From Daldinia sp. FL1419 (lineage: Eukaryota > Ascomycota > Sordariomycetes > Xylariales > Hypoxylaceae): DNA of 64,000 bases. Where the stretch lies: the NCBI GenBank assembly GCA_025201765.1, contig MU623377.1, forward strand, positions 186,001-250,000, given 5' to 3'. Position 1 is the stretch's first letter. The number at the start of each line of letters is the position of its first letter. The notes beneath the pieces are model-generated. The model made no database searches, was not told where the DNA came from, and saw nothing but the letters and a program-made list of their open reading frames with translations. A program made the position numbers and the translations under genes. This document shows positions 1 to 11,479 of this stretch, one piece after another.

Positions 1-2036
1 GGCCAAGATAAGTCCATTTGCTTGCAATACGACATTTTAGCGAAGCAGCCTTATCAACTATGTTTCCTCTTGCATATAATAACTTACTATGTATAAGCTC
101 CAGTTAACCGATCGTCAGGACGTTGTCATCGAAGTAGAGGTACTTTGCAAAAGTTTGCGGTACAACATGATAGTATGGACAGTCTGACAGTTACCAGCAA
201 CTCTTACCTAGGATCGATCATCCAGGGGCCACGGATCTCCCATAGCTCTGCTACCATCCTTCAAAGAGAGCCGAGAGAGCCTCGACCTCGAGCCTTGAAC
301 TACCCTAAAGAGATCCGGCCAAAACGCATGGAATCTAGCCCGGTCGTGAAGCATCTTTATCCGCCTGATCTCCGGGTCCGTCTGTGCGTTCGCCTAAAAC
401 GCGCATCTTTGTATTTCTGCGGGGAGCTTCGTCATTCCTCCCAATCCACAACGGGAACAGCTTTGAAGACGATTAAACTATTCCTTTTTCTACTTGCTTG
501 AAAACATAGAGCCAAGGTTCGAAAATCTTGGCCACTCTCATATCACCCCAAGGTACTGTGATGGCCCCCATTAAACGTCTCCGATTCCTCTCCCGTCCAG
601 TCACCCGCGCAGTCAGACGGAACGTTGGGTAGTAGCCCGCTGCACGCAATCAATTTTATCATTCAGGCACCACGACGGGAGTGAAAATCCGCCAGCATGT
701 TTGTCTCATCATACAGGTAGCCAATAACTAGGCCCATGGCGTTGTCCAAGTGTCAAAGACGGCTGTTTGTCCTCCCTACTATGTAGGTCTTTCATAAGTC
801 TATCCAGACCTATGAATACACAGATGACAAGTCGCATTCCCCATCCGGTCTGTAAGAGAGGACCGTGCGGGCATTGAAAGTGGGTAACATCCCGTTCCCA
901 TGTGTGAAGGCGTTTCAAAGATCAAATCTGCCTGTATCTATTTCCGGACGGCTACCTTGGCAATCTGAGACCTTCGCCCACTATCTTCCCCATTACTATC
1001 ATCCGCATTTCGTCAAGTTCAAACACGATAAACCAGCAATCCCAATCTATTCTACTCCGTTTGCGCCTCTTACCAGATCCTAATATTTCATCCCCTTCAC
1101 AGCCACCGGCATCGTCAGTTAGCACGCATAAGTATGCCGCCCACCGCGCCGCCTTTTCTATCCGTCACCACTTATCCTTACCAAACCAAACATACACCTG
1201 GCTTGTTAGTGCAACACATCAGTTCCACGTTCCACTCAGGGGCAACGTCATCCGGCTATCTGCACCTAATTAGCCTCACTTCTGGGTTTTCACGTGGGTT
1301 CCAGATCTGCCCGTCTGTTCCTGCGTCTACTGGCGAACCTAATCTAGTCCGCTACTTCGGGAGCAGGATCGTTTGGGTTTCTACCGCTTTAGCGGTGTAG
1401 CTTAGGTATGCGGGATGCGCGTCGTAACTTACATCCAGTGGATGTGTATGCGTGGGGGCGGTAGGTAATAAACGCAAGACGCGTGGAACGCGTCGGACAG
1501 TATCCGAAATCAATTCTAGCAGCAAACGGTAGGTTGAAGCAACTCGATACTCTGTCCAGGTATACATTTGATATGCAATCATCTCTGGATGTAGGTTCGT
1601 AGATATTAGTAGGTATTTCCGCCCCAACTTAACATGCAGTGTCTTGGTGATGGTGATGGGGCAATTTGCGCGGTGCTCTGCTAGTATACAAAACTAGATC
1701 TTTTTGTCAAATTCACCTACTAACCTTCAAGACAACGCCCTATCCGTAATGCATGCACATGTCGCTTGGGTTAGGTACCTATCTAGCTAGCTATCATAAC
1801 TCAGGCAGAGATATTCAAGACAATCCGACACAGTATCAGCCAGCCAAAGAGTGGCAACCCGTGGGATAAATAGCAACGGCGAATCAATGTTATGTTGCAG
1901 TCTGTTAGTAGTTTTTCCATTGTTTTATCGCTTCTATCCCGCCATTCTCCTCCGGTAGACCCTCCCAATCCAGCTCCCGAAACCATCCGGAAGAGAGAAG
2001 TGCTATCTTCCGCAATGGTAGTTATTTGAAGATGCT
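1..2036. other. gene-poor flank
   Basis: No gene is supported here. Several overlapping reading frames of 70-118 codons occur on both strands, but none has a recognisable domain, a convincing leader or exon partners. Composition is mixed and no repeat or tRNA stands out. Confidence 0.6.
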
Positions 2037-2567
2037 TCATGTAGAGTCTATTTGGTACCCTGTGGCCCCGGGGTTGATTATGGCTACGATTAAAAAGGCT
2101 GTGGAAATGGAAAGTCTCCGCCATTCGCTCCCCCATGATGACCTAGACAAAGGGACGAACAGTTCTAATATAATGACACATAGTCCTGAAAAGGTAAGAT
2201 AACACAACGCCAGGCCGTCCATGCGCGTGTCCGATATAAAAAGACTGGGGAGACGGTGGTACTGGATGGACCCTACAAGATGTGGGAGAGCACCCAGCAA
2301 TCCCTCTAGGAACTGTGGGAATACCCCGGAGAGACCTTGATCTAACTCTTTTGCTACCAGTTGCGTAGTTAGGTTTGGCCATTGATTGTCTCCCGGCTTG
2401 TCGTACCAAGTAACATAACGGATGGATAAGAGAGCGTTGGGTCCGAGATCTCTTCTTGGAGTAGCATAATTTGACCATATTCGCAGCTCTTCGAACGTCA
2501 TGCCCTCTTTTCCCATATATCTTATTGGGTGGCGTAGTTGATCTAACAACATTGACTGCGACGCCAT
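2037..2567 (-). CDS. hypothetical protein, possibly membrane-anchored (weak)
   Basis: An ATG-started frame of 176 codons. I do not recognise the family. The N-terminal half is polar and looks protein-like (for example GMTFEELRIW and NALLSIRYVTWYDKPG). The C-terminal third carries two hydrophobic stretches, around residues 117-138 and 152-165, that could be membrane segments. It sits alone between two intergenic stretches, and a longer spliced gene of which this is one exon is possible. An overlapping 111-codon frame on the same strand (2143-2478) is treated as a shadow. The call rests only on length and composition, so it may be chance or a decayed gene. Confidence 0.3.
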   Translation of the reverse strand: MASQSMLLDQLRHPIRYMGKEGMTFEELRIWSNYATPRRDLGPNALLSIRYVTWYDKPGDNQWPNLTTQLVAKELDQGLSGVFPQFLEGLLGALPHLVGSIQYHRLPSLFISDTRMDGLALCYLTFSGLCVIILELFVPLSRSSWGSEWRRLSISTAFLIVAIINPGATGYQIDST

Positions 2568-3118
2568 GAAAACCCCCGTGCCATAACGGGCACCAGGCGT
2601 GAATGGTTCTATACGAATTATCGTCGATAGCTCTTCGTTTGTCTAAGTATCGATATCTCCCGATCCATCAGCATTAGCGAATAGAAATAAACGAGCTGAA
2701 AGGATATGTTCATGGATCGTGTACTCAGCCTGGGCAAGGGATGTTTCGAATCCTACGTGGGGAAGCACTTAATAGGATGGGAGCATTGGTTCATGGCTTC
2801 ACTGTCCAACTTGGTTCTTGCGATAGGTACTTGGGTGAGACTCCTCCCATCCACAATAACTACAAGTTATGAGACGTGGGGTTACCGGGCAGGTACGAAT
2901 AGATGCAGAAGGTTGAATAGGGGGTATAAATAGAATCTAAGTAGTTCTCTAACTCTATCTTTTAAAGTTCCAAACTTGGCTTTATTAAAAGCCAGGAACT
3001 TGATTGAGGGTCGCCAAAGCAAATTGTAAACTTCTTCAGAACGAATGAACAGTTCTACATCTAAAAATGAAGAGTACCAAGAAAAGCCTACTTCTACTTC
3101 TACGCGGGACCTTCATGT
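2568..3118. other. intergenic
   Basis: About 550 bases between the weak ORF and the 3' end of the lactone oxidase gene. A 75-codon open frame on the + strand has no recognisable features. I see nothing else. Confidence 0.6.
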
Positions 3119-4696
3119 CTACCGGGCAGTCCCAACGACGCCTTGAAATAACACACCCCCTCCACGACCCCTTTTCTCCCGTTTGATTTCCGCCTCCTCA
3201 AGCGGTAGTATAGGCCCGTTCTCGAGTACAAACCGGCGGTGCCATGCGCCGACAAACAAGCCATCGGGGTCCACACTCTCCCGAACTTTTCTCCACTGGC
3301 GCAGATTATCGTCGTACATGTTTTCAATCTCCGCGCCATCTGTCTCAAAGTTCTTTGCCCAGTGTGGCCGGCCCCCAAGGTCCCGCATCAGCCACTCGAA
3401 AGCCTCGTAGTACCGAGCCCGGCACGGCGGGTCGCTGTAGTATGGTCTGTAGAGGGTGGCGTTAAGATATAGCGTCGGACTATCCTCGACTGTCGGGTCG
3501 AGATACGGCCTGGTGTTTGGCCTTAAGGATTTCGGGTTGGAAGGCGACGTGTTGGACACTCGCACCTCGACGGGTGCGTGTACATAGAGGCCCTCGGCTG
3601 AGAATGGGATATTGTGGGGTACGTAGTCCGGATCCGAAGGAGGAAGCTGGTTGAGCCAGCTGCTTAGCCTTCGAAGAGCCTCGGGGCCCTTATGAAGAGG
3701 GATGGCCCACTCGTTCACAAATTGCGAATATAGGCAATTCATCAACAGTGCTTTGCGGCTAGGCTGAACAGCACCGCTGGTTGTGCCATTCGTGAATCCG
3801 TACTGCATGCCGAAAACGAACCACTCGATCCAGGGGAGGACTCGTGGGAAGAACTGCGAGGCATAGAGCAAGTTGTGGTAAACGTAGTATCCGAGAGTAT
3901 TGTCATAGTACGATACTTTCGGAGGCACCAGCGGTTCATCCGTCTTCTCTGCAGTCCACACCACTGCACGTCGGGTATACGGATACCACCAAACCCTAAC
4001 AAACTCGGTTTGTGTCCAGAGCCCCTTCTCCCACGCATTGAACATCTTTAAGTCGGTGTCAATGACCTGCTTCCACCGCAGCGTGAATTCAGGTACGGCC
4101 CGGAAGGTGACCTCGGTTATGATACCGAGAGCGCCCAGGGAAATAAGAGAAGCTCGAAATAGCTCGGGGTCATCCTCGGAGGAGCAGAACCTAGTAGTAC
4201 CATCTGCGACTGTTACGCGCAGGGAAATAATGTCTTCGGACATGAGACCGTGCTTGAGACTCGATCCGTGAGTTCCGGTGGAGATGGCTCCGGCGATGGA
4301 CTGTTGGTTGATGCTGCCGAGGTTCGGCATAGCGAGACCATGCTTCTCAAGCTCCTCGCAGAGCGCATATAACCTGATGCCCGATTGCATGACTACGACA
4401 CCAGTGTCCGTATCCACGGATAGTATGCGATCGTACTTGTCGAGATTCACCAGCCAGGATGAGGTACATGTCAGCGAGCTGGGCGAATGGCCACAGCCGG
4501 TGGTAGTGATGCGGCGACGACATTTATGCGCAAGCTTCACTATCTTCTCGATCTCAGGCAGTGTCTCCGGCTGAAAGTAGAGCTCCGGCCGCGACAGGAA
4601 AGTTTTGGCCCAAGTGCTGTGGACGTGGTTTTCCTTGGCGCGGAAAGGAATGCCATCGGCGCTCCTAGCGACCTCCGAGGCGACGAGAGGATCCAT
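3119..4696 (-). CDS. ALO1: D-arabinono-1,4-lactone oxidase
   Basis: A single-exon gene of 525 residues, matching the roughly 526-residue fungal family. The family oxidises D-arabinono-1,4-lactone to D-erythroascorbate, the fungal ascorbate analogue, using covalently bound FAD at the mitochondrial outer membrane. The N-terminal half is a vanillyl-alcohol-oxidase-type FAD domain: the GCGHSPS segment places His70 at the expected flavin-attachment position, followed by the LGSINQQSIAGAISTGTHG glycine-rich stretch typical of the fold. The C-terminal ALO domain ends with the family signature HWAK (His445), then a DPDGLF segment. The ATG at 4696 gives a short N-terminus in line with homologues. The last 30 residues are Gly/Arg/Lys-rich and probably unstructured. 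No neighbour is functionally linked. Confidence 0.95.
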   Translation of the reverse strand: MDPLVASEVARSADGIPFRAKENHVHSTWAKTFLSRPELYFQPETLPEIEKIVKLAHKCRRRITTTGCGHSPSSLTCTSSWLVNLDKYDRILSVDTDTGVVVMQSGIRLYALCEELEKHGLAMPNLGSINQQSIAGAISTGTHGSSLKHGLMSEDIISLRVTVADGTTRFCSSEDDPELFRASLISLGALGIITEVTFRAVPEFTLRWKQVIDTDLKMFNAWEKGLWTQTEFVRVWWYPYTRRAVVWTAEKTDEPLVPPKVSYYDNTLGYYVYHNLLYASQFFPRVLPWIEWFVFGMQYGFTNGTTSGAVQPSRKALLMNCLYSQFVNEWAIPLHKGPEALRRLSSWLNQLPPSDPDYVPHNIPFSAEGLYVHAPVEVRVSNTSPSNPKSLRPNTRPYLDPTVEDSPTLYLNATLYRPYYSDPPCRARYYEAFEWLMRDLGGRPHWAKNFETDGAEIENMYDDNLRQWRKVRESVDPDGLFVGAWHRRFVLENGPILPLEEAEIKREKRGRGGGVLFQGVVGTAR

Positions 4697-6123
4697 TGAG
4701 TGGGAACCTACGTGGCAAGCCTACGTTGGCGATGGAGTGCTGATATATGATACGTGAATAATTATTTTAGTACGTATTGGGGGAGATCGATTCTCCAATA
4801 TTGATCTTGAAGATTTTCAGGGTCTTGTGGAGCTGGCGAACCCGAAATATCGTGTGCGTCAACAATTTAGCTCAATGTTCAACTTATCCCTCAATTATCA
4901 TGATCGGGCACATTTTGGGGCTGGTTAGAATGAATGATTGCAACATATATAAGGATGATATCTATATTCTTCTGAAATATAGGTAAGTTAATAAATATTT
5001 AGATTATAAAGCAGAAATGAGAAAAATACCGAGCCAAGAAATGGTCTGATTGAAGTGAATCTCTAATAAAAGAATGAGGGGCGATATTTTGACAGGTTCA
5101 AGTTCTAGAACATTTCTTAGCTTTGGTTAACTTGACATGTTAGCGGCGTCTTGGCGATGCAGTTGTAGATCTTGTCATTGTTAAGAGGTGTGATTGGTTG
5201 ATCTGGATAACATAATGCATTTGTTTTCACATATGAATTTATAACTACTTCTGATCTGATATTGATTGATCTTTTTGTTAAGAACCTTAACTTAATGCTT
5301 AATCTATAGGGGAGATTACCTAATACAATGGGCTTTTTATTGGAAAAGTATTTGTTTCTTCCTGTTAACATATATGATGATGGATGGCCAAGTGGTTTTT
5401 GACGTTTTACAAGCGTACAATATACCTAATTACATATATTATAATAATTATCAATTGCAGAACTTACCTTATCGAGGCGGCTGGTTAATGACCAAGCAGT
5501 AAGGCGGGATATTCCGTGAAATTAAACAAACAATAAGGCCTCAAACATGATAGATAATAATTCAACACAATACCTTCGATGCTCCTGGGTGTTTAACAAC
5601 CCTATGGCGCCCTATATCTTCGATAATGTGTACGGGTACATACGTGCATTGCATGTAAAAGCCTTAGATGTAAGTACCTAATGTACCTGGCAGAGTATCG
5701 ACGCTACTGTACTGGCAGCTACCTACATATGTAAATATGCACAGTTGGATATTGCTATCCAGCGCGACTTCCTCAACGAACACCACCCTTCTGCACCTTC
5801 TGCACCTTCCGTACCTTTTTAAAGATTTAAAGAAATGGCCATAATGTGTACCTTATATTTCCTTACAGCTGAAACTTCTACAAATTACAGCCTAGAAACA
5901 AATCATCAACCCCACCATTCATCCTCCCCCCCCTTATCTTCCAAATACCTTCAGCATCATTACGATTCCCGCAATCACTTGCCAAGCAATAATAATAAAT
6001 GACCATTAATATTATTGAGGTTCAATTGACCTATAATATAACTGATGATAAGGTTATATCTTCTTTCGTTCGATCAGATACCCGGCGCGTCGCGCGTGAG
6101 CCCCCGTAACCCCCCTTTTCACG
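4697..6123. other. intergenic, partly AT-rich
   Basis: About 1.4 kb between the divergently oriented lactone oxidase and REC8. The part around 4740-5460 is AT-rich with no long reading frame of believable composition. A short imperfect repeat of CTTCTGCACC lies near 5788-5812. The last few hundred bases should hold the REC8 promoter, but I see no defined element. Confidence 0.6.
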
Positions 6124-8324
6124 ATGTTTTACAGTCACGAAAGTAGGTCCCAACTCCTTATTAATCCCTGATCGAACGTGCAAACATCGCTTACACAGCG
6201 TCATAGTTCTTACAAACCGCCAATATGGCGTTGCGACTATATGGTGAGTAAGATTCCTGGCGCACCCCCTCATAACTTCTCACTATATGATGATGTATTA
6301 ACTTCAGTAATGTTTAAAAAGGCTCGTCGCAACTGTTGGGAATCGTTCAAGTACCAGGAAGGTAACACGGAAGGCGATACAAGAAGTAGATGTGCAAAAA
6401 GCATGTGGAAAGATCATTGAGCCGGGCGCGCCAGTTGCCCTGCGCCTCCAGGGTCATCTTCTCTATGGGGTATCGCGCGTCTATAATCAGCAATGCTCCT
6501 ATATGCTTTCCGACTTACAGAAGATCCAAGCACACATGCACATCTTCTTCACCAAATTTGGTGCGAACCAGCTCGACCCCGAGGCAGGACAAGCAAGGTA
6601 AGTGCTCTAAGCGCTTATGGTAGCAGGTAGTAAGTACGAGAAGCCCGTTATGACTGACTGCTTCACCTGCCAGGCCAGAGAATATTGTGATCATGAATGA
6701 CCCCGACTTTGTTCCAGATATGCGTCTTCCGCAGTTCGATCTCGACGCTTTGGTAGCAAATAGCCAAGCGACTCAGAAGACATCCTCTCAAATGTCTCCA
6801 CTGAACAGCACCCTCCTTCGAGGCTCGGGCAGTCAGGGTTCGGCTTTCAACTTACAATTCGATTTAAACCATTCGGATTCCTCTGGTCCTCGAGGAGCAT
6901 CTCCATTCGGTCTCCAAGGGCTCTCATCCTCCCAGAAACCGGAAGCGGGTCAATATATCATCAACCAAGACGAAGATCTTGGAGCAGTAGGCAACTGGGG
7001 AATGGAAATCGACGAAGATGGAAATATTCTTGAATTGGACGAACCGCCTATAGTCCAAGACGAACCAGACCTGCCTCCTCTCCCACTAATAGGAGACGAG
7101 AATGAGGTACAAACGAATCCCGGAGAGCAGAATCGACAGAACGTCGACGAGGAAGGTGACATCGTCATGGTGGAGGCAGCGCGGTTGGAGGCAGGAGTAG
7201 CCCCCGAGGAACGACTACAGGACGAACAAGATCTCTTCTTAAATGATAATCCCCGCCCCGCCCCTTCCCGACGAAAGACGAAGAAGGCCCAAGGCCCAAT
7301 TGTTGATGAAGAAAGGCAAATATCAAGTGATGCATTGAGAGCATGGCAAAGGGAATACTTGGAGAACTGTGGTATTGGGAAGGGGCGAGTTGGAGCGGCG
7401 CAGACAAAGGCGAACGCCATGCTACTTACATTTGGTCTCGGCTTAGCAAACATTGGGCAAAACATAGGTGTACCTGGAATGGTTCATCCACTAGCCCGTG
7501 ACTTCTCAGGAGACTCCCTATTCACTACCCTTACCGGATTCGAAGTACCTGACAAACCTCGTGGTAGACGTAAGCGCCGATCCACAACTAACTCGCTTGG
7601 GAATGATAAACAAGAAGAACGCCGAGTCAGACCACGACTTGATAACGAGGCTGACCAGCAAGGCCGTGGCATAGAAGACGATGACGTCTTCGTTCAAGAC
7701 GAACCAATGGTTCATGACACCCCAGAAGTTGGCCGAGACGTCCAGGCGGCCATGTCCGACCATCTTTCTTCCGCCTTGCGCATGCCCTGGAACCGGGGTT
7801 CTTCTGCTGCACCAGGCTCATCTATTCGCGGTTCCGCACAAAAGGGTCGCATCCCATCTAGTCCTCTGGCAGGCCGTAGTAATATCCGGGACCTCGTGCG
7901 CTTCAGCGACGGCCTGGATTTCGGCGACGACGGCTTCGATGTAGGCGGTCTCCAATCGCAGGATGGCTCGTTTGGCGAACTTCAACTAGAAGGAGAAGCT
8001 GGAGCTGGCGAGAAGAAGGACGCATGGTCGGGGTTTGATATCGAGGGGGCTAATTTCCTCGCGTTTATGGACTCAGCCATCCGCGAAAACGGCGAGCGTC
8101 TTGAAGACGAAGATTTCGACGTAAACCGCAGATGGGTCACCTTCGACGACGTCTTTGGGCCTCGCGAGACACCGCGCGCCACGGCCGCACAGGCTTTCTA
8201 CCATATCCTCGCCTTGGCGACGAAAGGAGAACTAGATGTCCAGCAGGATGGAGAACCTAACGAGCCCTTTGGCAACATCTGGGTTGGTGCCAAGCTAGAT
8301 GATGCTGGCGATGTTAATGTGTGA
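6124..8324 (+). CDS. rec8: meiotic cohesin kleisin Rec8
   Basis: I assembled four exons in frame: 6124-6142, 6207-6243, 6322-6597 and 6674-8324, giving 660 residues. The first two exons (19 and 37 nt) encode the invariant kleisin start: MFYSHE joins to ILTNRQYGVATIW. The third continues with RKVTRKAIQEVDVQKAC and the Rec8 block ending in YNQQCSYMLSDLQKI. Together these form the Rad21/Rec8 N-terminal domain (about residues 1-110), which contacts the SMC3 head. The middle is acidic and disordered, as expected for the separase-cleaved linker. The C-terminus (FYHILALATKGELDVQQ, then PFGNIWV) is the winged helix that binds the SMC1 head. The product holds sister chromatids together in meiosis. Rec8 rather than Rad21 is inferred from the N-terminal block and the divergent linker. 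The gene converges on the Rab escort protein gene. Confidence 0.9.
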
Positions 8325-8995
8325 CTGGAGAAGATCGAGAACTAGAGTCGCACGCATATAATATTCGGGCTCCTTGCTTCGGTTCGGCGTTCAATGACGT
8401 TTATTCTTACGTCTAGTATACCTATCAGGCATAAACTATCGCGGTAACAAGATCTCTGTCGAGGCTGGGCATGTGAGTACTACCAATATTATGATAATGA
8501 TTTGTTCTGCCGAACTCTGCTAACTAAATATCAACGCTAGGAACCACGGATCTAAGCTGAGGGAATTAAGACCGAGAGAGGTGGATGATTTGCGTGCTTA
8601 ATATTGCTCAAAAAGAGTACGTTTGGCTTTCGGGCTAGTTTTATGAGATCCGAGTGGTGCAACTTAGTGGCCAGATGATTTAATACGGGACCGTTAGAGA
8701 GAAGAGGAGCCAAGGAAGTCGTTGTAACATGAACTTCATAATCCATAATTTGCGCTGTATTTACGTTTTCGATGCATACCTAGGTATCCGTTTGAGAGGT
8801 AGCTAGGCAGGGTTCGTTTGTTGCTCGGTCAAAGGATTGACGATAAACGGCACAAACACGATACAATACGATACGGTGAATTAATGCATAAATGGGACAA
8901 TTATTAGTCTTATTGCTCTTGTATTGGCTATCTTGGGTTGCTACTAATTGACGTACTCACTCCTAAAGCAGCATCGACCAAATTACCCGAGATGA
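8325..8995. other. intergenic between convergent genes
   Basis: About 670 bases of presumed 3' untranslated sequence for REC8 and the Rab escort protein gene. It contains short tracts such as the imperfect cacgatacaatacgatacgg near 8858. No gene seen. Confidence 0.6.
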
Positions 8996-10818
8996 CTAAT
9001 CGTAAACCTCATCATCATCACCTACGCCCTCACGGTCTTGGAAGACCATGTACCCGTTCTTCGCGGCGGCGTCACCCATGACCAGTTTCCAGGCTTCTTT
9101 CACGGGGTCCAGACAGCCGTCGTCGAAGAAAAGGTTCAGAGATGGCGATGGGAATGCGAAAGTGTGAGTTCCCTCGTGGGTTGTGGTGGAAGGTTCTCGC
9201 GCGCTGAGGGATTGCTCGTACTGTAGCTTGTACAAGCTTACAGGCACTGAATTCTCTGGTGGAGTAGCAGCGACGAGAAGGTCGCTTAGGGCTGACTCGA
9301 GCCGTTGTGCGGACTGAGGTCTTGCTAGAGTGGTTAAGTATATTACACCTATTCCATGTAATGGTTAGCTGATTTTCTTTATATCACGTGTTGTAATACT
9401 AATGAATATAAGAGAAGTTGGTGCGATCAGTTTGTCAGAGGTTGTTTTCCTCAGCGCGAAGCTCGGACAATGTAGATAAGTATTCGTTATGTTGGATCAT
9501 CATAACACCAGTTGCAGGGATAAAAGAAAGAAATGAAGAAAAAGTAGAAACTTACTTTGACCAGAGGGACATTCTCCCGTTTCACTGGAATGGACAAACG
9601 CGTAGATTGGACTGTCCTCCGTCGAGCCTGGGAAGGCTACTACAGCGACAACTGGAGTCGGGGCACCTTCTACCACAACCTCGAATAAAGGTTTAAGAGG
9701 CGAGTTGACTACAGCGACGAGTCGCGTGATGGTCTGCGCGTTGGGAAGGGCTTCCTGTTGCGTAGTGACCAGCTTTGTCGTACGGACTGATATTCCATTC
9801 GACAGCTCCAGCGAAATTTCGTGGCCGTCCAAATTATCGCTGACCTTCGCCTCGGTATCAAGCATGTATATGCCACCACCGACCGCCCCGGCACGACACG
9901 CCACTTGTGCGATCTCTGAAGACCCGCCCCATTTGGGGTATATGGCACAGAAGCCGGGGCCAAAAAGACCCATGGAGGTCAGATGACGATTAATCGTAGC
10001 CAGGCCATCCGCCACTGTAATGCGGCCATCCAGCGTCAGAGTCAATGCGAGAATAAACTTCTGCAGATCGTCTCCTAGCTTGAATTCGCTAACTAGGAAT
10101 TCTGACAGCAGCTTCTGCTCTTGACCCTGCCAAACTGGCTTCTGTTCCTCGGAGCTGTAGTCGATGACGAATTTGAGAAACTTCATCAGGGACCGCTTGG
10201 ACTTGACTGGAATAGCTTGTGTAGCGAACACATCTTCTCGGCTACTGGGTATTCGAGCCAGCTTTGCCTCGGGCTCACTGGCTTCCGAGTCAAAGACAAA
10301 GAAGGAACCGACTGCGAGGAACTCGACTTGTCGGTAGGCTCGCGACGACACGAGCTGCTCTAAAAGCTTAGAGCGGGTGTGTATGATCTGAGGAGCTAAG
10401 GCTAACGAATATGCTCGAGGGAAAGACAGGCCTAACCCTTCTGCATCAGGATGTTTCCATGCCTTTGCATTCTTGAAGATAGGGTGCTTCGCCGTCGCAT
10501 TCCCTTCTACCGCAGATTCTTCGCCACGCGCAGCAGCCCAAGCATCCGCCTCCTGCAGCGTGAAAGCCGCCTCATGCTCGCCGTAATAGTCATTCGGGTC
10601 GACATGTAATATGCGTTTATTCGAGCGGGAGAGAGCTCTTCATCATGGCGAAAGCAGACTAGGTCAGTCAGACGAAGCTCCCGAACCACAGCAACGTAGG
10701 ATTACTGCTTGAGACATGGAAGAAACAAAGAGATTTCTGCTTACAGAGCCAGTAGCGATTGCTGCAACCCCGTGCCGCAGATCACCACGTCCCATGGCTC
10801 GTCTCCCAAGGATTCCAT
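8996..10818 (-). CDS. MRS6: Rab escort protein (Rab GGTase component A)
   Basis: Three exons join in frame: 10818-10745, 10637-9556 and 9348-8996 (introns 107 and 207 nt), giving 502 residues. Exon 1 begins MESLGDEPWDVVICGTGLQQ and runs across the first intron into LLALALSRSNKRILHVDPND, the Rossmann-like GDI/REP signature. The large exon carries conserved blocks FLKFV, SMGLFGPGF, AIYPKWGG and CRAGAVGGGIYML, matching Rab GDI/REP. The last exon supplies the C-terminal part. REP presents newly made Rab GTPases to geranylgeranyltransferase. I prefer REP (Mrs6) to Rab GDI because GDI is shorter (about 450 aa) and more conserved, but a divergent GDI cannot be fully excluded. The C-terminal tail is acidic (DDDE). 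Confidence 0.88.
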
Positions 10819-11479
10819 GACGGGAAGAAGGAGAGAGGAAAAGGAAAGTCGGACGGGACAGGGTTTTTGCTTTTCGAAAATTTGTAGATGAGAAATGGAG
10901 CTTCCAGAGTGGAGCCGTATGGACCTAGGTATCTAGGTTGGAGCTAATTGTTCACGGAAGATGACCAAGGCCGATGGTCCGAAGAGCACGGGCCACTGAA
11001 AAGAGGTAGGTACCTGGCTCTACAGAGTACATAGGTAGGTACTTAACCTCCTAACCTAGTACAGTTGAGCCCCACCGGCTCACTAAAATACCCATGAAAA
11101 AATTTATTGGTTGCGATTTTTCTTCTTTGTTTTTTTTTTTTTCAACAATTATCACCGCTCGCCAGTATCCAGCGTTATTGCTCCTCCAAGCGCGACGATC
11201 CTGGTAATAGAGTGGCCTTTCAGTAGGCTGCTCGCTTGAATGGGCGGGAAGACCAATTCGTCGTCCCGTATCTACTATCCTGGAATATCGCCTGATAGGA
11301 TGGTTCGAAGGGTTGATACATCACATCTCATCATGATATTCGTATTGTCTATACAACTTCTGTGAGCCAATAACAAGACCGGTACTCGATCTAATAATAG
11401 TCATTGTCACTTATTAGTTAGTTATAGCATTCTTGTAGCAGTTTCGTATGCATTTCATATTCGGGGTATCAAATGATTT
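10819..11479. other. intergenic
   Basis: Presumed promoter of the Rab escort protein gene and 3' region of RRP43. It contains TAGG/CCTA palindromic motifs around 10922-10937 and 11004-11060 and a T-rich tract near 11125-11145. No gene seen. Confidence 0.6.

Noticed and set aside
6950..7465. 171-codon frame antisense to REC8
   Set aside because: Ser/Pro-rich mirror of the REC8 coding strand; no independent signals.
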